Shown here: positions 47,392 to 59,179 of the stretch, one piece after another | Position numbering within the stretch: position 1 is the stretch's first letter | How the letters are laid out: every line of letters begins with the position of its first letter | Assembly: GCA_029851415.1 (NCBI GenBank) | Contig: CM056744.1 | Span: 70,054,172 to 70,118,171, forward strand | DNA length: 64,000 nt | Source of the DNA: Eretmocerus hayati | Taxonomy: Eukaryota > Arthropoda > Insecta > Hymenoptera > Aphelinidae | Direction: 5' to 3' | The notes under the pieces: generated by a model | The model's input: only the letters and a program-made list of their open reading frames with translations | Database searches by the model: none | Told to the model about the DNA's origin: nothing | Translations under genes and position numbers: made by a program

Positions 47392-48342
47392 CCGGCAAAA
47401 CTCTTCCAAACCCTCCAAATTTGGGCTCAAATGATAGGTGGCGCATCCAACAATCAATGTTGATGAGAATTATTGTTCAAAAATTGGGGCAAGGCATGAA
47501 TAAACAATAAAAACATGCATTTTCCCGTCCTTTTTTCGGTTTTTCCATTATAAGTCGGAAAATATTGGTTTTTCGAGAAAACTTGTCCAAAAGTAATTTG
47601 TGGATCTTCAAACGGTCTACAAAATTTGTTCATACACTTTTTCCCCGTAAAATGCGTATTTTTGGAGTTATTCTTGATCTAAGTTATAGTCGAATTTGTT
47701 TAAATAAATTTGCCAAAATTGTTTATAACGGGCACAAATTATTTTTCCTAGGTATTTGAGTCAATTTTGAAAAGAAAAGGTCTCTTGGTATTTTTTCCTA
47801 CGTTTGATCGTTTTCGAGTAATGAGAAGAGCAAATTTCGCGACTTCTAACCCTCAATACGGTGCTTTCATGACAGCACTTTGACTTGGAAGTTGCGAAAT
47901 CTGCTTTTTCTCATTACTCGAAAACGATCAAATTAAAGAAAAAATACCAAGGGACCTTTTCTTTTCCAAATTGACTCAATTACCTAGGGAAAATAATTTG
48001 AACCCGTTATAAGCAATTTTAGCGAATTTGTTTAAACAAATTCGATCATAACTTTGATCAAGAATAACTCCAAAAAGATGCATTTTACGGGAAGAAGTAA
48101 GTGAACCAATTTTGTAGATCGTTTAGAGATCTACAAATTACCTCTGGACAAGTTTTCTCGAAAAACCAATATTTTCCGACTTACAATGGAAAAACCAGAA
48201 AAAAAGCGGAAAGATGCATGTTTTTATTATTTATTTATGCCTTACCCCAATTTTTGAACAATATTTCTTATTAATGTTGATTATTGGATGTGCCACCAAT
48301 CATTTGAGCCCAAAACTGGAGGGTTTGAAAGGATTTAGCCGG
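47392..48342. mobile_element. 0.95-kb foldback, right-arm copy
   Basis: Mirror copy of the element at 37507-38458 with few substitutions. Non-coding. Being palindromic inside a palindrome, it provides four mutually alignable arms. Confidence 0.8.
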
Positions 48343-49330
48343 TTAGTGAACGAATTCAGGAGCTTACTTACTCGACTACTCGAGCACTTGAACCTCGGTC
48401 TACTACTGCTACAGGGTTCGCTCGTCATATCCGAATAAGATTGAATGTTGAATGTCGAGTGGAGGGATTCGCGTGCCACCTCCCTCCCCAGTCCTTACGC
48501 ACGTAATGGAGTATATTGGAATCTAAATCGATTACAAAATCATGTCTACTACTGCTCGAGGGTTGGTTGTTCAGCTTTCGGACCAGTTATACGGATTGTC
48601 TGATGGCTGTGATTCGCAACTAACATTTTCTCGGAATTTAGGCGATATCCTTCGACTCCTCTCCATGATCATAGATCGCGCAATGTTCATAGAGGAAATT
48701 GAATGAGGATCCATGTGTGGAGGAGGATTGCTCAAGCACTTGAACCTCGGTCCTGCTAATAGTGCTGCACGGACGGTTCGTCATCTCGGATTTGTAGATT
48801 CAATATCGAATGAAAAGGAATTCGAATCCATCCCCCAGTACTTAGAAATATTTTGAGGCAGAGATGGGTTGGAATCATAAGTAACCTAAATCCAATATTA
48901 TTTGTAAAATAAAACTTTTCCTCACAGTATTATATTGTTGGCAGTTCAGAGCAACACGTTCTCCACCACAGAAATAATCTTCACACTGTGCCTCTCAAAA
49001 TCATGTCCTCGAGTTGAAGCATTAGATGAATTGATACTTGCTAATGTTTGGAGAAATTAATCAGCGAATGCACCAGTTGTTAGGCTCAGGAATAGTCAGT
49101 TATTGATCAACTGATACAGCATCGCAAACAAAAGTTTACAAGATGTAACTGGCACTAGCACTATGAGCAGCGAAGAAAAATAATAAGCAATGATTAATTA
49201 AATATGACCATCCTGGAATGCTATTTGTGGTTAACTGAAAGAGAAAGTAATCACGCACGGTTTTAGCTTGGCAAAACAATGAAGAATATACCATAAGACA
49301 TCCTATAAAAAAAGCCAAGAGTATGCGTAC

Positions 49331-49566
49331 CTGCATTGGAGAGGTTTCACACAACATGCGGATGAAAGATTTGTATTGATGATAATAAAATCCTTGGTTG
49401 CAGCCATTTGTACCTGAGCAGGCATCCACATTGGCTCAGATTCCACACTGGCAAGGGTTTCACATTCGCTGGCTATAAACTGCCCAACGGTCCACATTGG
49501 TATAAAACTGAAATCAGTATCCCAGGCCTCTAGAGCAACCACGGTCTCAACCCAATTGCTCACAAC
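49331..49566 (-). other. Exon-like frame c (right arm)
   Basis: Counterpart of 36282-36517. The frame and both splice-like boundaries are retained; substitutions include I to V, C to W and P to S in the translated part. Not recognised. Confidence 0.35.
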
Positions 49567-49996
49567 CTAGTTTGCGCTGCTTTGGATATCTGAAACACAT
49601 GTGAATATGAAAAATGAAACTATAAGAAACTATCAACAACATCTTGAGAAGATGTGACAATTTGACAATGAGGTCATTCTTGATGCATAAGAGAAGACAA
49701 AATTGTGACTCTTATTTGCTCACTAACGACATGAACAATGAATTCTCAAAGGTTTGCACAAAATTGACAGAACTTGGTGATTTTAAAACTGAGAGATCCA
49801 AACCATAATGTCACATTATAACAACCAAGAGTAGAGGCTGGTTCGAATAAAATCAATTGAGAAACTCACTAGCTCTACATCAGTTTACGTTCGAAAGAAA
49901 GGAATTCTCAATGGAGCCTGACAACAGTCGCAAATCTTCACAAGGGTTATAGAACAGCAATAAGATACATTTTGGTTTTTGAAGAGAAATACTCAC

Positions 49997-50104
49997 AAAG
50001 TCTTGGAGGTTTCCAGCATTGTAGATGCATGATGGCTCCCACACACAATGCACAACCAAACCATCATCAGCCATACCTGAACTCGCTGTATGGCATGAGG
50101 AAAC
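49997..50104 (-). other. Exon-like frame b (right arm)
   Basis: Counterpart of 35744-35851, with the acceptor CATTTTAG and donor GTGAGT kept and the 36-codon frame intact; one early residue differs (F to S). Confidence 0.4.
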
Positions 50105-50455
50105 CTAAAATGAAAACAGCACTACAAAGAAATACATTCAAAAGCAAGAAGATAGGGTGATTACTAGTAAACTTCATGAAATAGTACTAATCTGAGAATT
50201 AGAAGATGATAAACTGTTGCACTGCTGGGAGTTGCTCAGCAAGCAGGTGGCGAGGTACTGAGTATGTTTCAGTAGTAAAAGCAATAAGCTTCTGCTGTAA
50301 AATTGATACATCTGGTTCAGTTGTTATGACAAGGCTCCCTCATAGCAGCAAATTGAGGAAATAAAGATTGGAGCCCGCTATGAAGCATGACAACACGGAT
50401 AGCTGTAGGTTTCACCCGATTCCGCGACACACTCGAGCTCGAGGTGAGAGCACAC

Positions 50456-50602
50456 CTGGTTGAGGAGATTTTGATAATGTGACACAACACTCACACTTAA
50501 CTTGTTCTTAAAGGCAGAATGATTATTTACGATCTGGAGCACTGAACCTGCGATGCTATTGCCGACAACAAACGGGGTACAATCACCCCTATCGACTGGC
50601 AC
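50456..50602 (-). other. Exon-like frame a (right arm)
   Basis: Counterpart of 28674-28820, with the same donor CAG|GTGTGC. On this arm the following sequence runs straight through the site where the left arm holds the 6.56-kb insertion, so any spliced gene is uninterrupted here. Confidence 0.3.
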
Positions 50603-51160
50603 GGCGTCAACAATGCCATTATTTACCGCGATAATCGACGAAAATTCGGAGACCCATGTATTATTGAATAATCAAGGTTCTTCGATTCAACAAAAAACAC
50701 GCTAATTGGAAAACTACACCACTTATTAATCCACCTGCAATGCGCGAGGGTTAGAAATTAGTAAATGTAAACATACAGGTTGACCAAAAACAAATCCCCC
50801 AGGGAATACTAACCTTCACGACACTTACGGCAGAATCCACCCGCCATGACTGGAAAATTCAAATTTTTGGTATTTTTGGATCCTTGACAATCTATTTTGG
50901 ATAATCCAAAAAATACCACTCGACTCATCTTATATCCAAAATTCCACGATCTTCACGATCCCACCACCCAAATGTATTTTTTCGCATTTTTTGGAAAAAA
51001 ATTTTCCAATTCGCATCGAATTTTCCATTTCCTGAATTTGTTCACCTCACCTTCCAAGACAAACGGTTGAACCATTCAAAAATCATTTTCGATCGAATTT
51101 GTACCCCGCGAGGAAAAAAAATGCCAAGGTGCGTCCACCATAGATGGGTCATACGATCTA

Positions 51161-52109
51161 TAAGCAGTCAAAGGATGTCAGTAACATAGTGTCTGACACA
51201 ACGTCTCCAAACGGGTTAGAGGGGTGTCAATGTGCATTTCCATAGGAAATTTCCCGTAGAAGGTGCTGGTGCATTCCATTTTTTGATATCTAGCATAGTT
51301 CTTGAGATGCGAACCAAGTAGAGAAAGAGCCGTTAGCAAAATGCAATCACACAGCAACGTCTTGTTTTGAGAATTGCATCGACAAAGAGGATATGGGGAC
51401 CAAGATGAGGTATTGATTCACGATTTTTATTGTATTCTTTCATGCAGAATACAAATTTGGGACCACATTCATTCTCACTAGTCAAGTTTCCGTTAGAATC
51501 GCGGAGAACTGTCGTGATTTCCCATAATAATTCATTACTATTGGGCGCATAACAATTCGATCGAATCAGCCCTATGGTGAATTTCTGAGTGCGTTTTTGG
51601 ATCTTATCACCCTTTGCATCATATTAAGTGGACCGGGATACATTGAACAAGTATATCAGAGAGGCTCTTGTCCGACTTTGTGGGAACAGCGTTTGATTGA
51701 TTGCTTATTATTCTCCTAAAAATTTGAATGGAATCTGGACGTTTCTGGAGAAATACGACAGTTCCCCGCAATTCTAATGAAAACTTGACTAGTCAGAATG
51801 AAAATGGTCCCAAATTCATATTTTGCAAAAGAAAATACGATAAAAATCATGAATCAATTCCTTATCTCGACCTCCATATCCTCTTCGGTGATGCATTGCT
51901 CAGTACAAGACGTTGCTGTGTGATTGCATTTTGCTAACGACTCTTACTCTACTTTATTCGCATCTCAAGAACTATGCTAGATATCAAGATTTGGAATGCA
52001 CCAGCACGTTCTACGGGAAATTTCCTATGAAAATGCACATTGACAGCCGTCTAACCCGTTTGGAGACGTTGTGTCAGCCACTATGCTACTGACATCCTTT
52101 GACTGCTTA
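51161..52109. mobile_element. 949-bp TA foldback, inserted in the right arm only
   Basis: The ends TAAGCAGTCAAAGGATGTCA and the complement continue as arms of about 360 bp, with a loop near 51520-51745. The left arm reads through the same place (near 28110, GATCTATATGCCGATGG on the minus strand). The flanks here, GATCTA and TATATGCCGATGG, imply duplication of TA. Non-coding. Target choice suggests a Tc1/mariner-type transposase supplied in trans. Confidence 0.85.
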
Positions 52110-52348
52110 TATATGCCGATGGAAATACATGAAGTTGAATGGCGTTTTCACACTTCTTGCTCGCATTTTAGTGAATGATCAGTTGCGATCTTCGTTGAGA
52201 CGGGATTTGAATGTACTCGCGTAACCCTACAAGATAGCGTGACCCGTTTTCGTCGACATTCCAGCGAGACTTATCACTCCTTTAGGAGCACTGTAAATTA
52301 TTGGGAATCGATAATGTCCCCTAAAGGGGACAAAGTAGTAAACAGGTT

Positions 52349-54740
52349 AAGGGTCGCAGTTGTACGATTCACCCCCTAGTAATCGTCATCTTCTGTAGGA
52401 TCCGCAGAAGTTTCCGATGATCCTCGGCCCAATACCGATCTCAGATCGCGCCGCAGTGACTCTGAGCCACGAGACGGGGCCCAAAATATTCCTTGTCAAT
52501 CCCAGAATGTACTGAATTCATCATTTAGTTGGCAGTAGTACGATTCAGCTCCTAGAAATCGTCATTTTCTGTAGGATTCGCAGAAGTTCCCGACGATTCT
52601 GGGCCCAATACCGATCGCAGATCGCACGCAGTGGAACATCGTCATTTTCTGTAGGATTCGCAGAAGTTCCCGACGATTCTGGGCCCAACACCGATCGCAG
52701 ATCGGACGCAGTGGATCTGAGTGACGGGACTGGGCCAAAAAGTTTCTGAAGATTCTGTGCCCAAGATTCATCCTTAGGTTGGCAGGAGTAGGATTCACGC
52801 CCTGGAATCCATCATCTTCTATAGGACCCGCGCTGATTTGCGAGTACTCTGGCCCCAATATTGGTCCCCGATCGCACTGCAGTGGTTCTCAGATATGGCA
52901 ATGTGCCCGAAAAATTCACTGTCAAATTTGGAACTCGATAAGATCGTTCTCGAGTTGGCAGTGGTATGATTTCCCTCCTGAAACTCGTCATTCTCCCTGG
53001 GATCCGCACGGATTTCCGATGATTTCGGCCCAATCTTGATTGCAGATCACACTGCAGTGATTCGAGGGCATGACACCGGGCTCAAAATATTCACTTTCGG
53101 ACTTGTAACGAGATGGAATGGCACTTACCTTGGCAGTAGTAAAATTGAAGAAAAAATGTGAACTATTTCTCATTGGATCCACTGTAGTTTACGACAATAC
53201 TGAGCTCAATATGCATCTGAAATTTCTCTGGAGCAGTTTTCAGATGCAGGATTCGGCTAGAAATTCCCGTCTGTGATCCTAGATTTCACTGTATGTATTC
53301 TTGGGGTAGCAGTAGTACTTATTGGGAGTTAGAATCATCAGATCTGGCTCATTTCTAGTGCCACTTCGCAATTTCTGCCTCAGGACCGGTCTCAAAGCTC
53401 TCAGCAGATATATAAAGAATCGAGGTTCTGTTCAAAATCACGTCAGAGGATCCCGAAATGTATTTCGATTGCTGTTCAGGTGGCAGTAGGACGATTTCCG
53501 CCCCATAATCCCCGATATGCAAGAATTCTCTATCTTTCTGAAATGCTGCTGGATGAGGATTGATCTCAGTGCTCTAAGCAGCGATTTTCGGGTGTGAAAT
53601 TGGGCAAAAAATTCTGTGAGTGAGATCTAGGATTGGTTCCAATTGTTGATTTGTTGGCATTACTTCTTCGATTCACCCAAATATCATTATTCTGCGCCAA
53701 AAGTGCCGTATCTCTCAGTCTTTTCCGACCCAATACCAGTATTGAATCTCACTGCAGCAGTTCTCGGACTCGGTATCAGTGTCGAAATCTCGCCGGGTGA
53801 TCACAGACTATACTCCAAGTATTTCTAAGCTGGCAGCAATAGGAATTCCGAGCTAAAATCGGCCAATCGGGATGATTTGCAACGCTAGTGACACACTCCT
53901 GGCACATGCCGTATTGGAATCGATCCCAGTACTCTCAGAAGCTGTCCCCAGATCTCAGATTGTGCTTGAAAATTTTGTTGAATAACCCTGGATTGTGATG
54001 TGACCATTTTTCATGTGGCAGTAGAGCGGTTTCCAACCTATGATCCATAATTACGCATGAATTTGCTCTATCCATCTCACGCTTTTGGCTCGGTACCGAT
54101 CTCAGAGCTCTTAGCAGCAATTCCCAGATTCAGGCTTGAGCTTGAAATTTTGTGAGGGAAGACTGGAATGTACGTCAAGCCTCAACATCTTGGCAGTAGA
54201 GTTTTCCTCCACCTAAAATTCAGATTCTTTCCCCAAACGTCAAATTTTTTTCTAGCTTTCCTGGCCTGATATCGGCCATAAATCATCCTGCAGTAAGTTT
54301 GAGACTCGGGATTAACATCAAAATCATGTTCAGTCATTTTGGGTGCACTCCAAGTGTTCTTGAGCTGGCTGTAGTAGAAAATCCGAGCTAAAATCGATGA
54401 CTTTGATCAGGTGGTAAGACATTTTTAACCGTTTTCAGCTCGAATCGCATCGCATCAATGTCAACAGCAATTTCTGAATTCGAGAGTTAGCCAAGAATCT
54501 CGTAAAATAAACCCAGAATTCATCGCTATTGTTTTTCAGGAGGCAGCAGAACGTTCATTGACTTAGAATTAACGATTTTGGTCGAATATACAGTCTGTAT
54601 AACGTGTTTCTGGCTAAAAATTGCGCTTTTAATCCATAGCAGTGATATCCAGGTTCGAGGATGGGTCCAAAGTTCAACTATGATGTCCTAGAATGTACTC
54701 CAAGTGTATCCAATTTGGCAGTAGAACGAGGGACTCGGCA
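52349..54740 (-). repeat. ~176-bp satellite array, right arm and beyond
   Basis: GGCAGTAGTA-type motifs recur near 52531, 52781, 52957, 53132, 53308, 53481, 53832, 54016, 54191, 54367, 54541 and 54716, about 175 bp apart. The 81-bp internal duplication seen on the left arm is also here (52560-52725), so it predates the inverted duplication. About 14 units. The last five lie outside the arm match and are more diverged. Confidence 0.9.
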
Positions 54741-54792
54741 CGTGTATGTTTTGTTTCGGGAAAATATCGTTGTTTTTTTAGGGAGGGGGCGT

Positions 54793-56867
54793 TTATCGCC
54801 CCCCCTCCCCCTCGAATTTAGGCCAAAAAAGGGTGGGCGCATCGTGTGGCGCTGAGAAAATTCCGAAGAGAATGCCGTTCGAACCATCCCGATAGTTGAT
54901 GAAGTCGATTGAAGCGGATTTACTAGCCAAGTTGAGTTTTTGAAAATATAGTGCGTCGTGTTCCTGGGGCTGCTGATCCTCGCCGATGGGCTCGTCATGC
55001 TGTATTGAGCTTGCGGTATCGGTGGTTGATGACCGGCTACTTGTCGCACTACTTTGGCTGCGCTCTGCACTACTCCGCGCGCTGGTTAATGATCCACTGG
55101 AGGTGACCTTAGACTCAGGCCACTTGCTGCGAGAACCCACGGCAGGCATCTGCTTAGGTGAAGATCTGGAGCTGGAACTGGCGCGTGACGCAGACCTGCT
55201 GGCCCGCCCAGTTTGCTGGTACGCACGCTTCTTCTCGCGCGCTGCTGCAAGTTCAACTTCGCGGGCTTCGTCGTCGAGAGCTTGCAGGCGCTCTCGTTGC
55301 TCCTGCAATTTCCTCGCGCGGTATTGTTGTTTGACGAGTTTCGTTCGTACGCAATGATCTCAAATAGGCGATCGCCTGGGCACTGTCGTCAATATTTGGA
55401 GTCTCTGCGAAGTGATCTAGGGCCACACGCGCGCTGCGAATGTCTGCTTGTACGCTCATGTCGGCGGATGCGTTCGAGTCGGTGTCAGAACTGATCACGA
55501 TCACTTCGTGAATTATAACAACAGGCGGCACTATTCGATGATCGATCCGGTCGTCGGACCCAGATGATACTGGTTCTCTCCCACTGGTTTGCGCGACGCG
55601 CGCGGTGGTTGAGCTTGATTGGGGAACCACGCAGTCCCCGGCCGCTGCCGCAAGGTTCTCAGATGCTGCCGGCTGCTGGTCCGCTCTGCTCCTCCGGAGG
55701 GTGCGTCCTATGACCTCCTGTTGCCCTTGCAAGTTTGCAGGGTCTTTGAACTCCACTGAACTGCGTGAGCACGCCACAGTATCCGTCAACGACCATTCAA
55801 CAACGAGATCCTCGATGCTGAATGTGGGTTTTCCAATCGCGTATGTCGATGGTGTTGAGGGCCTGCTTGCGAGCTCAAGCGAAGCCTCTCGTGTCAACGC
55901 GGTAAATGACCTAGATGAACCGTACTCCTGCACGGTTTGGGTTGATGGGGTCTCACCTCCTTGGGGGTCATGAGGCGACTTGAGCTCGCGAAACTCAAGA
56001 GGCGGCCAGAGATGAGTCGATGCACAGCCTCGAGGAGGCTTCTGATACCTCGGCTGCGTGCGATTTGGGCCATGAGGAGGCTTCTGATACCACGGACGTT
56101 TTTTTGCTTGCTCCAGGGGAACCCGCGCACAGGAATGCGCTCTTTTGCGCGTCGGTAAGTCAATCGGCTGAGTCCCCGACGTCGATTTCGGCATCACGTT
56201 ACTGATGTTTCCGCACTCAACACTCGGTTTGGATGCTGCGTGGCGCCGTATTGTACGAGTGTGCACGCGCGATTGATCGATCCAGCGGTTGACACCTGAA
56301 ATTCTCTTGCTGAACGACAGCATTTTCAATTGTTGAGCTATGCACGACGGTGAGGTTCGAACTGATTGATGCTGCGAGTCTGGAACAGATGAGTGCGCTG
56401 TTCTGTCCCGTAGGATCGCCAAGTCGCCCGTTTTGCCGGTTCGCACGAGTATCGAGCGCTGCTCGTGCTTTAGGGCTGGCTGAATCGCCATCACTACGCG
56501 TGGTCGTTGATTGAAGCGTCTGCATCGTCGATCTCCACACAGGCTTCTGTTGCGCCGTGCGGAGTGCGGACTTGCTAAGGTATCGGTGCTGGACGACAAG
56601 GCAATCGATGAAACATCGTTTCTTGCTCGACGACCCGGTGGGTCGACTACCCGGTCGGGAGTAGACGGCTACAGTAAGTCGTCGACGTACGACCCGGTGA
56701 CGGAGTTTGAGGGTTGATGCACCACGCGCTGCACTTGCTTCCCAGCCGCAGGTGCACTGCGTAACCCGTATGCAACGGTTGGTCTCCGGTTTGCGATGCT
56801 GACGTCGGTGGTGAACTTTGATGCCGTCGAAGAGAGTTCTCACTCGCTGGGTGGTCGTTTGGTCGTT
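54793..56867 (-). pseudogene. GC-rich gag-like region of an LTR retroelement, frameshifted
   Basis: The minus strand carries a 448-codon frame (56599-55253) overlapping a 171-codon frame (55308-54793). The hand-over near 55350 looks like a frameshift, because the second frame read upstream gives a charged coiled-coil-like stretch with KLQEQRERLQALDDEAREVE. The protein is Ser/Arg/Pro-rich, has two W/R-Y-Q-K-P-P repeats and no zinc knuckle. It lies just downstream of a primer-binding site, the position of gag. G+C is far above the flanks. No named family is recognised, and a captured host segment is the alternative. The 3' side ends abruptly near the satellite. Confidence 0.45.
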
Positions 56868-56879
56868 CGTTGGGCGCCA
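56868..56879 (-). other. Primer-binding site, lysine-tRNA type
   Basis: The minus strand reads TGGCGCCCAACG, the 12-nt start of the primer-binding site used by several Gypsy-like elements primed by tRNA-Lys. It is preceded by AACCCAG, allowing an LTR ending in CA one base before it. Only about 50 bp of possible LTR separates it from the pol remnant, so the 5' LTR is truncated. Confidence 0.6.
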
Positions 56880-56925
56880 CTGGGTTCTTTGGGCAGCCAA
56901 ACCCAGAAATGCTGTCATGTTGTAG

Positions 56926-57690
56926 TTAGTTAGATTCTATGCAATTTTGTAGCTTATGAGCGAGACTATAACTCAAATTTGCATAGCATTCTTCGTCGTA
57001 AGTGTCCCAAAGAAGTTGGGGACCGCGTAGAGCTTCAGAAGTGTAAGCTATAGGTCTTTCTTCATTGGTTTTCGTTTGGAATAGCACCCTGACTACGGCA
57101 TATCCCAAGGCATCACAGCAGATGCTCATCACCGTCGGGTCTGATAGATCAGGAAAAATCAACACGGGGGCTGTGCATAAGGTTTTTTTGAGGATTACGA
57201 ACAAAATTCCGGTGTCTTCAGTCCACATGAAAGCTTTATCTTCCTGTGAAAATTCTGTCATTGGTTTGGATATTTTAGCAAAGTCCTTGATGAAGCATCG
57301 GTAGTAATCAGCTAGTCCTAAGAATTGTCGAACGTTTCTCACAGTTTTAGGTCGAAGGAATTCCCTCACCGCTTCGATTTTTCGGATCTGGATCTAGCCT
57401 GTTTTCATTCAAGACATGTCCTAAGTATACAACTCCTCGTTTGAGCAACTCGCATTTGTCCGGCTCGCAAAATAGGCAACCATGAGTTTAAGGTCACGTG
57501 CGAATATTATCGTGTCATCCATGTAGACCATCACACCATTATTCGGGAGGGGTTCTAATATGATGTACTTTGCTCTTTGGTACTCTACGGCTGCGTTCTT
57601 CAAGCCAAAGCATATCCTTGTCCACTCAAATTCACATACAAGTGTGATGTTGAATGTGATGTAACTTATATGGATCATGTTGGTGTATGA
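56926..57690 (-). pseudogene. Ty3/Gypsy reverse transcriptase/RNase H remnant
   Basis: The minus-strand frame 57678-57421 contains W-T-R-I-C-F-G-L-K-N-A and VYMDDTIIFA, the catalytic Y-x-D-D of the RT palm. After a deletion and frameshift a second frame (57369-56926) has VRQFLGLADYYRCFIKDFAKI and a decayed RNase H start (PIAYTSEAL). A linking piece with CELLKRGVVYLGHVL lies in a third frame near 57455-57410. These blocks in this order are diagnostic of Ty3/Gypsy pol. At least two frameshifts and missing protease and integrase show it is dead. Its C-terminal end meets the primer-binding site of a second retroelement piece. Confidence 0.85.
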
Positions 57691-58639
57691 ATGACACTGA
57701 ATCCTGACTGAGTGCCCGTTTTGAACGACTTTTGATCAAAATAACGTGGGTATTCCTCCTCACTAACACTAATCTCAAGGTATATCACCACAGCTTAATC
57801 TCTGGCGGGCTTAGGTCAGACCAACGAATGATATGGATGAATATACGTGGGAACGTTGTTGTCTGTTAAGCTCCGAGAGTTATTCTGAGTTGAGAGATCA
57901 TAGCTCGAGTGATTGGAGAAGGATCGTTGAAGTATCAAAACGCGTGAATTTGAATAACACAAAAACGACGATCATTTTAAAAATCCCCGACCGATGGTTT
58001 TAATTCTTTCTGGAACATGATCTAGAGACTAGCCCGAAACATATCCAATTGGTATTTTTCATGATCACGCACCTAACACTTTTTCACCGTTCCGACCCGC
58101 CGTGTAGGGTAATTGATATATCGATATTCGGTATTATTTGAGGATACAATAGAAAAGTATATGTAAATGGATTTTAAAACAAGATTTGAATGAACGTATA
58201 CAATTATTTTCATTATTTAATGAAGAATTATGATATTTCGAATTTCAGATAATCGATAGATGAATTGTGGATTCCATAGATTTGGTTTGAGGAAGCATTC
58301 TGCTAATCTCTTTTAGCAGCGTATTTTTTTCTTGAACTGACCTCACCTTGAGATGACTCACTTGGATTTCCACACCATTTCATCGGAAATTACGCGCTCT
58401 AGAATTTCTTTAGCGAGAAGAATGATCTTTCGCATTTTTTTGGACGTTTGTATTTTTGAAATTCTTCATTTGGTCTAGACGATCATCTTGGTACGGTGGT
58501 CGATTTGAAACATTTCAAAGAGGCTACAGAAAAATTTTGGAGCCGAAATATTGATTATAGTAGCCCCAGCATCAATTTTTCGTCGTGGGTGTAATCCACC
58601 CAGGTGTGCCAGTTATGTCATGTGGCAGAAGTGTGCCAA
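57691..58639. other. Gene-free stretch
   Basis: No coding match. Around 58285-58330 the block AAGCATTCTGCTAAT...CAGCAGCGTATTTTT matches the complement of 31975-32020, so a dispersed repeat reaches into it. Nothing else assignable. Confidence 0.4.
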
Positions 58640-59177
58640 CTAAGGGTTAAGTAAACCTATATCCGCTCACATATATTCAGTTCAACTATATCCATATTTA
58701 CATGATTTATTAGTTCATATCAAACACTCTCAGGCCCTGTTATTTGCGGATGATCTTAAATGATTTACCATTGTTAGATCTGAACTATATGTATCCCACA
58801 TTCAGTCTGACCTCGACGCTATAGTTTTATGGTGCCAGAATGATGGTTTGAAATTGAACGTCTCAAATTGCAAGATCATCTCATTCCGAAGAAGCAGAAA
58901 GCCAAGACTATTTGATTATGAGATTTCTGACGAATCTCTGGAGAGATTGGATGTAGTAAAAAATTTTGGAGTATTATTTGATTCTAACTCAATTTTCATC
59001 ATCATTCTAATCATGTCCAGAACGAGTGCTGCAAAAATATAGGCAAGATGAAGAGATTATCTCGTGACTTTTCTAGTATTAGTTGTATAGTTGAGCTGTA
59101 CAGAACTATTGTGATGCCAAACTTTTTATATTGATCACGAATTTGGGCTCCTTATGAAGTTAGACAATCAACTAAAC
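58640..59177 (+). pseudogene. LINE reverse transcriptase remnant with F-A-D-D motif
   Basis: At 58737-58760 the frame reads LLFADDLK and then a stop. It continues in frame with WCQNDGLKLNVSNCKII and VKNFGVLFDSN, the palm/thumb region of CR1/Jockey-like non-LTR reverse transcriptases. After a frameshift near 59000 another frame gives LYRTIVMPNFLY and RIWAPYEVRQS. The reading breaks at 59178 where the foldback H begins. Stops and frameshifts mean no activity. The tail at 60785-60930 is the likely 3' end of the same copy. Confidence 0.8.
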
Positions 59178-59179
59178 TA

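Larger units (their letters stand above)
45841..54004 (-). repeat. Right arm of giant inverted duplication
   Basis: Mirror of 24216-39310 without the hAT-like element and the TTAA MITE. Private features: a TA foldback at 51161-52109 and expansion of the ~185-bp array at 45841-46870. The outer breakpoint falls inside satellite: beyond 54004 the array continues on this side but not on the left. Confidence 0.9.
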
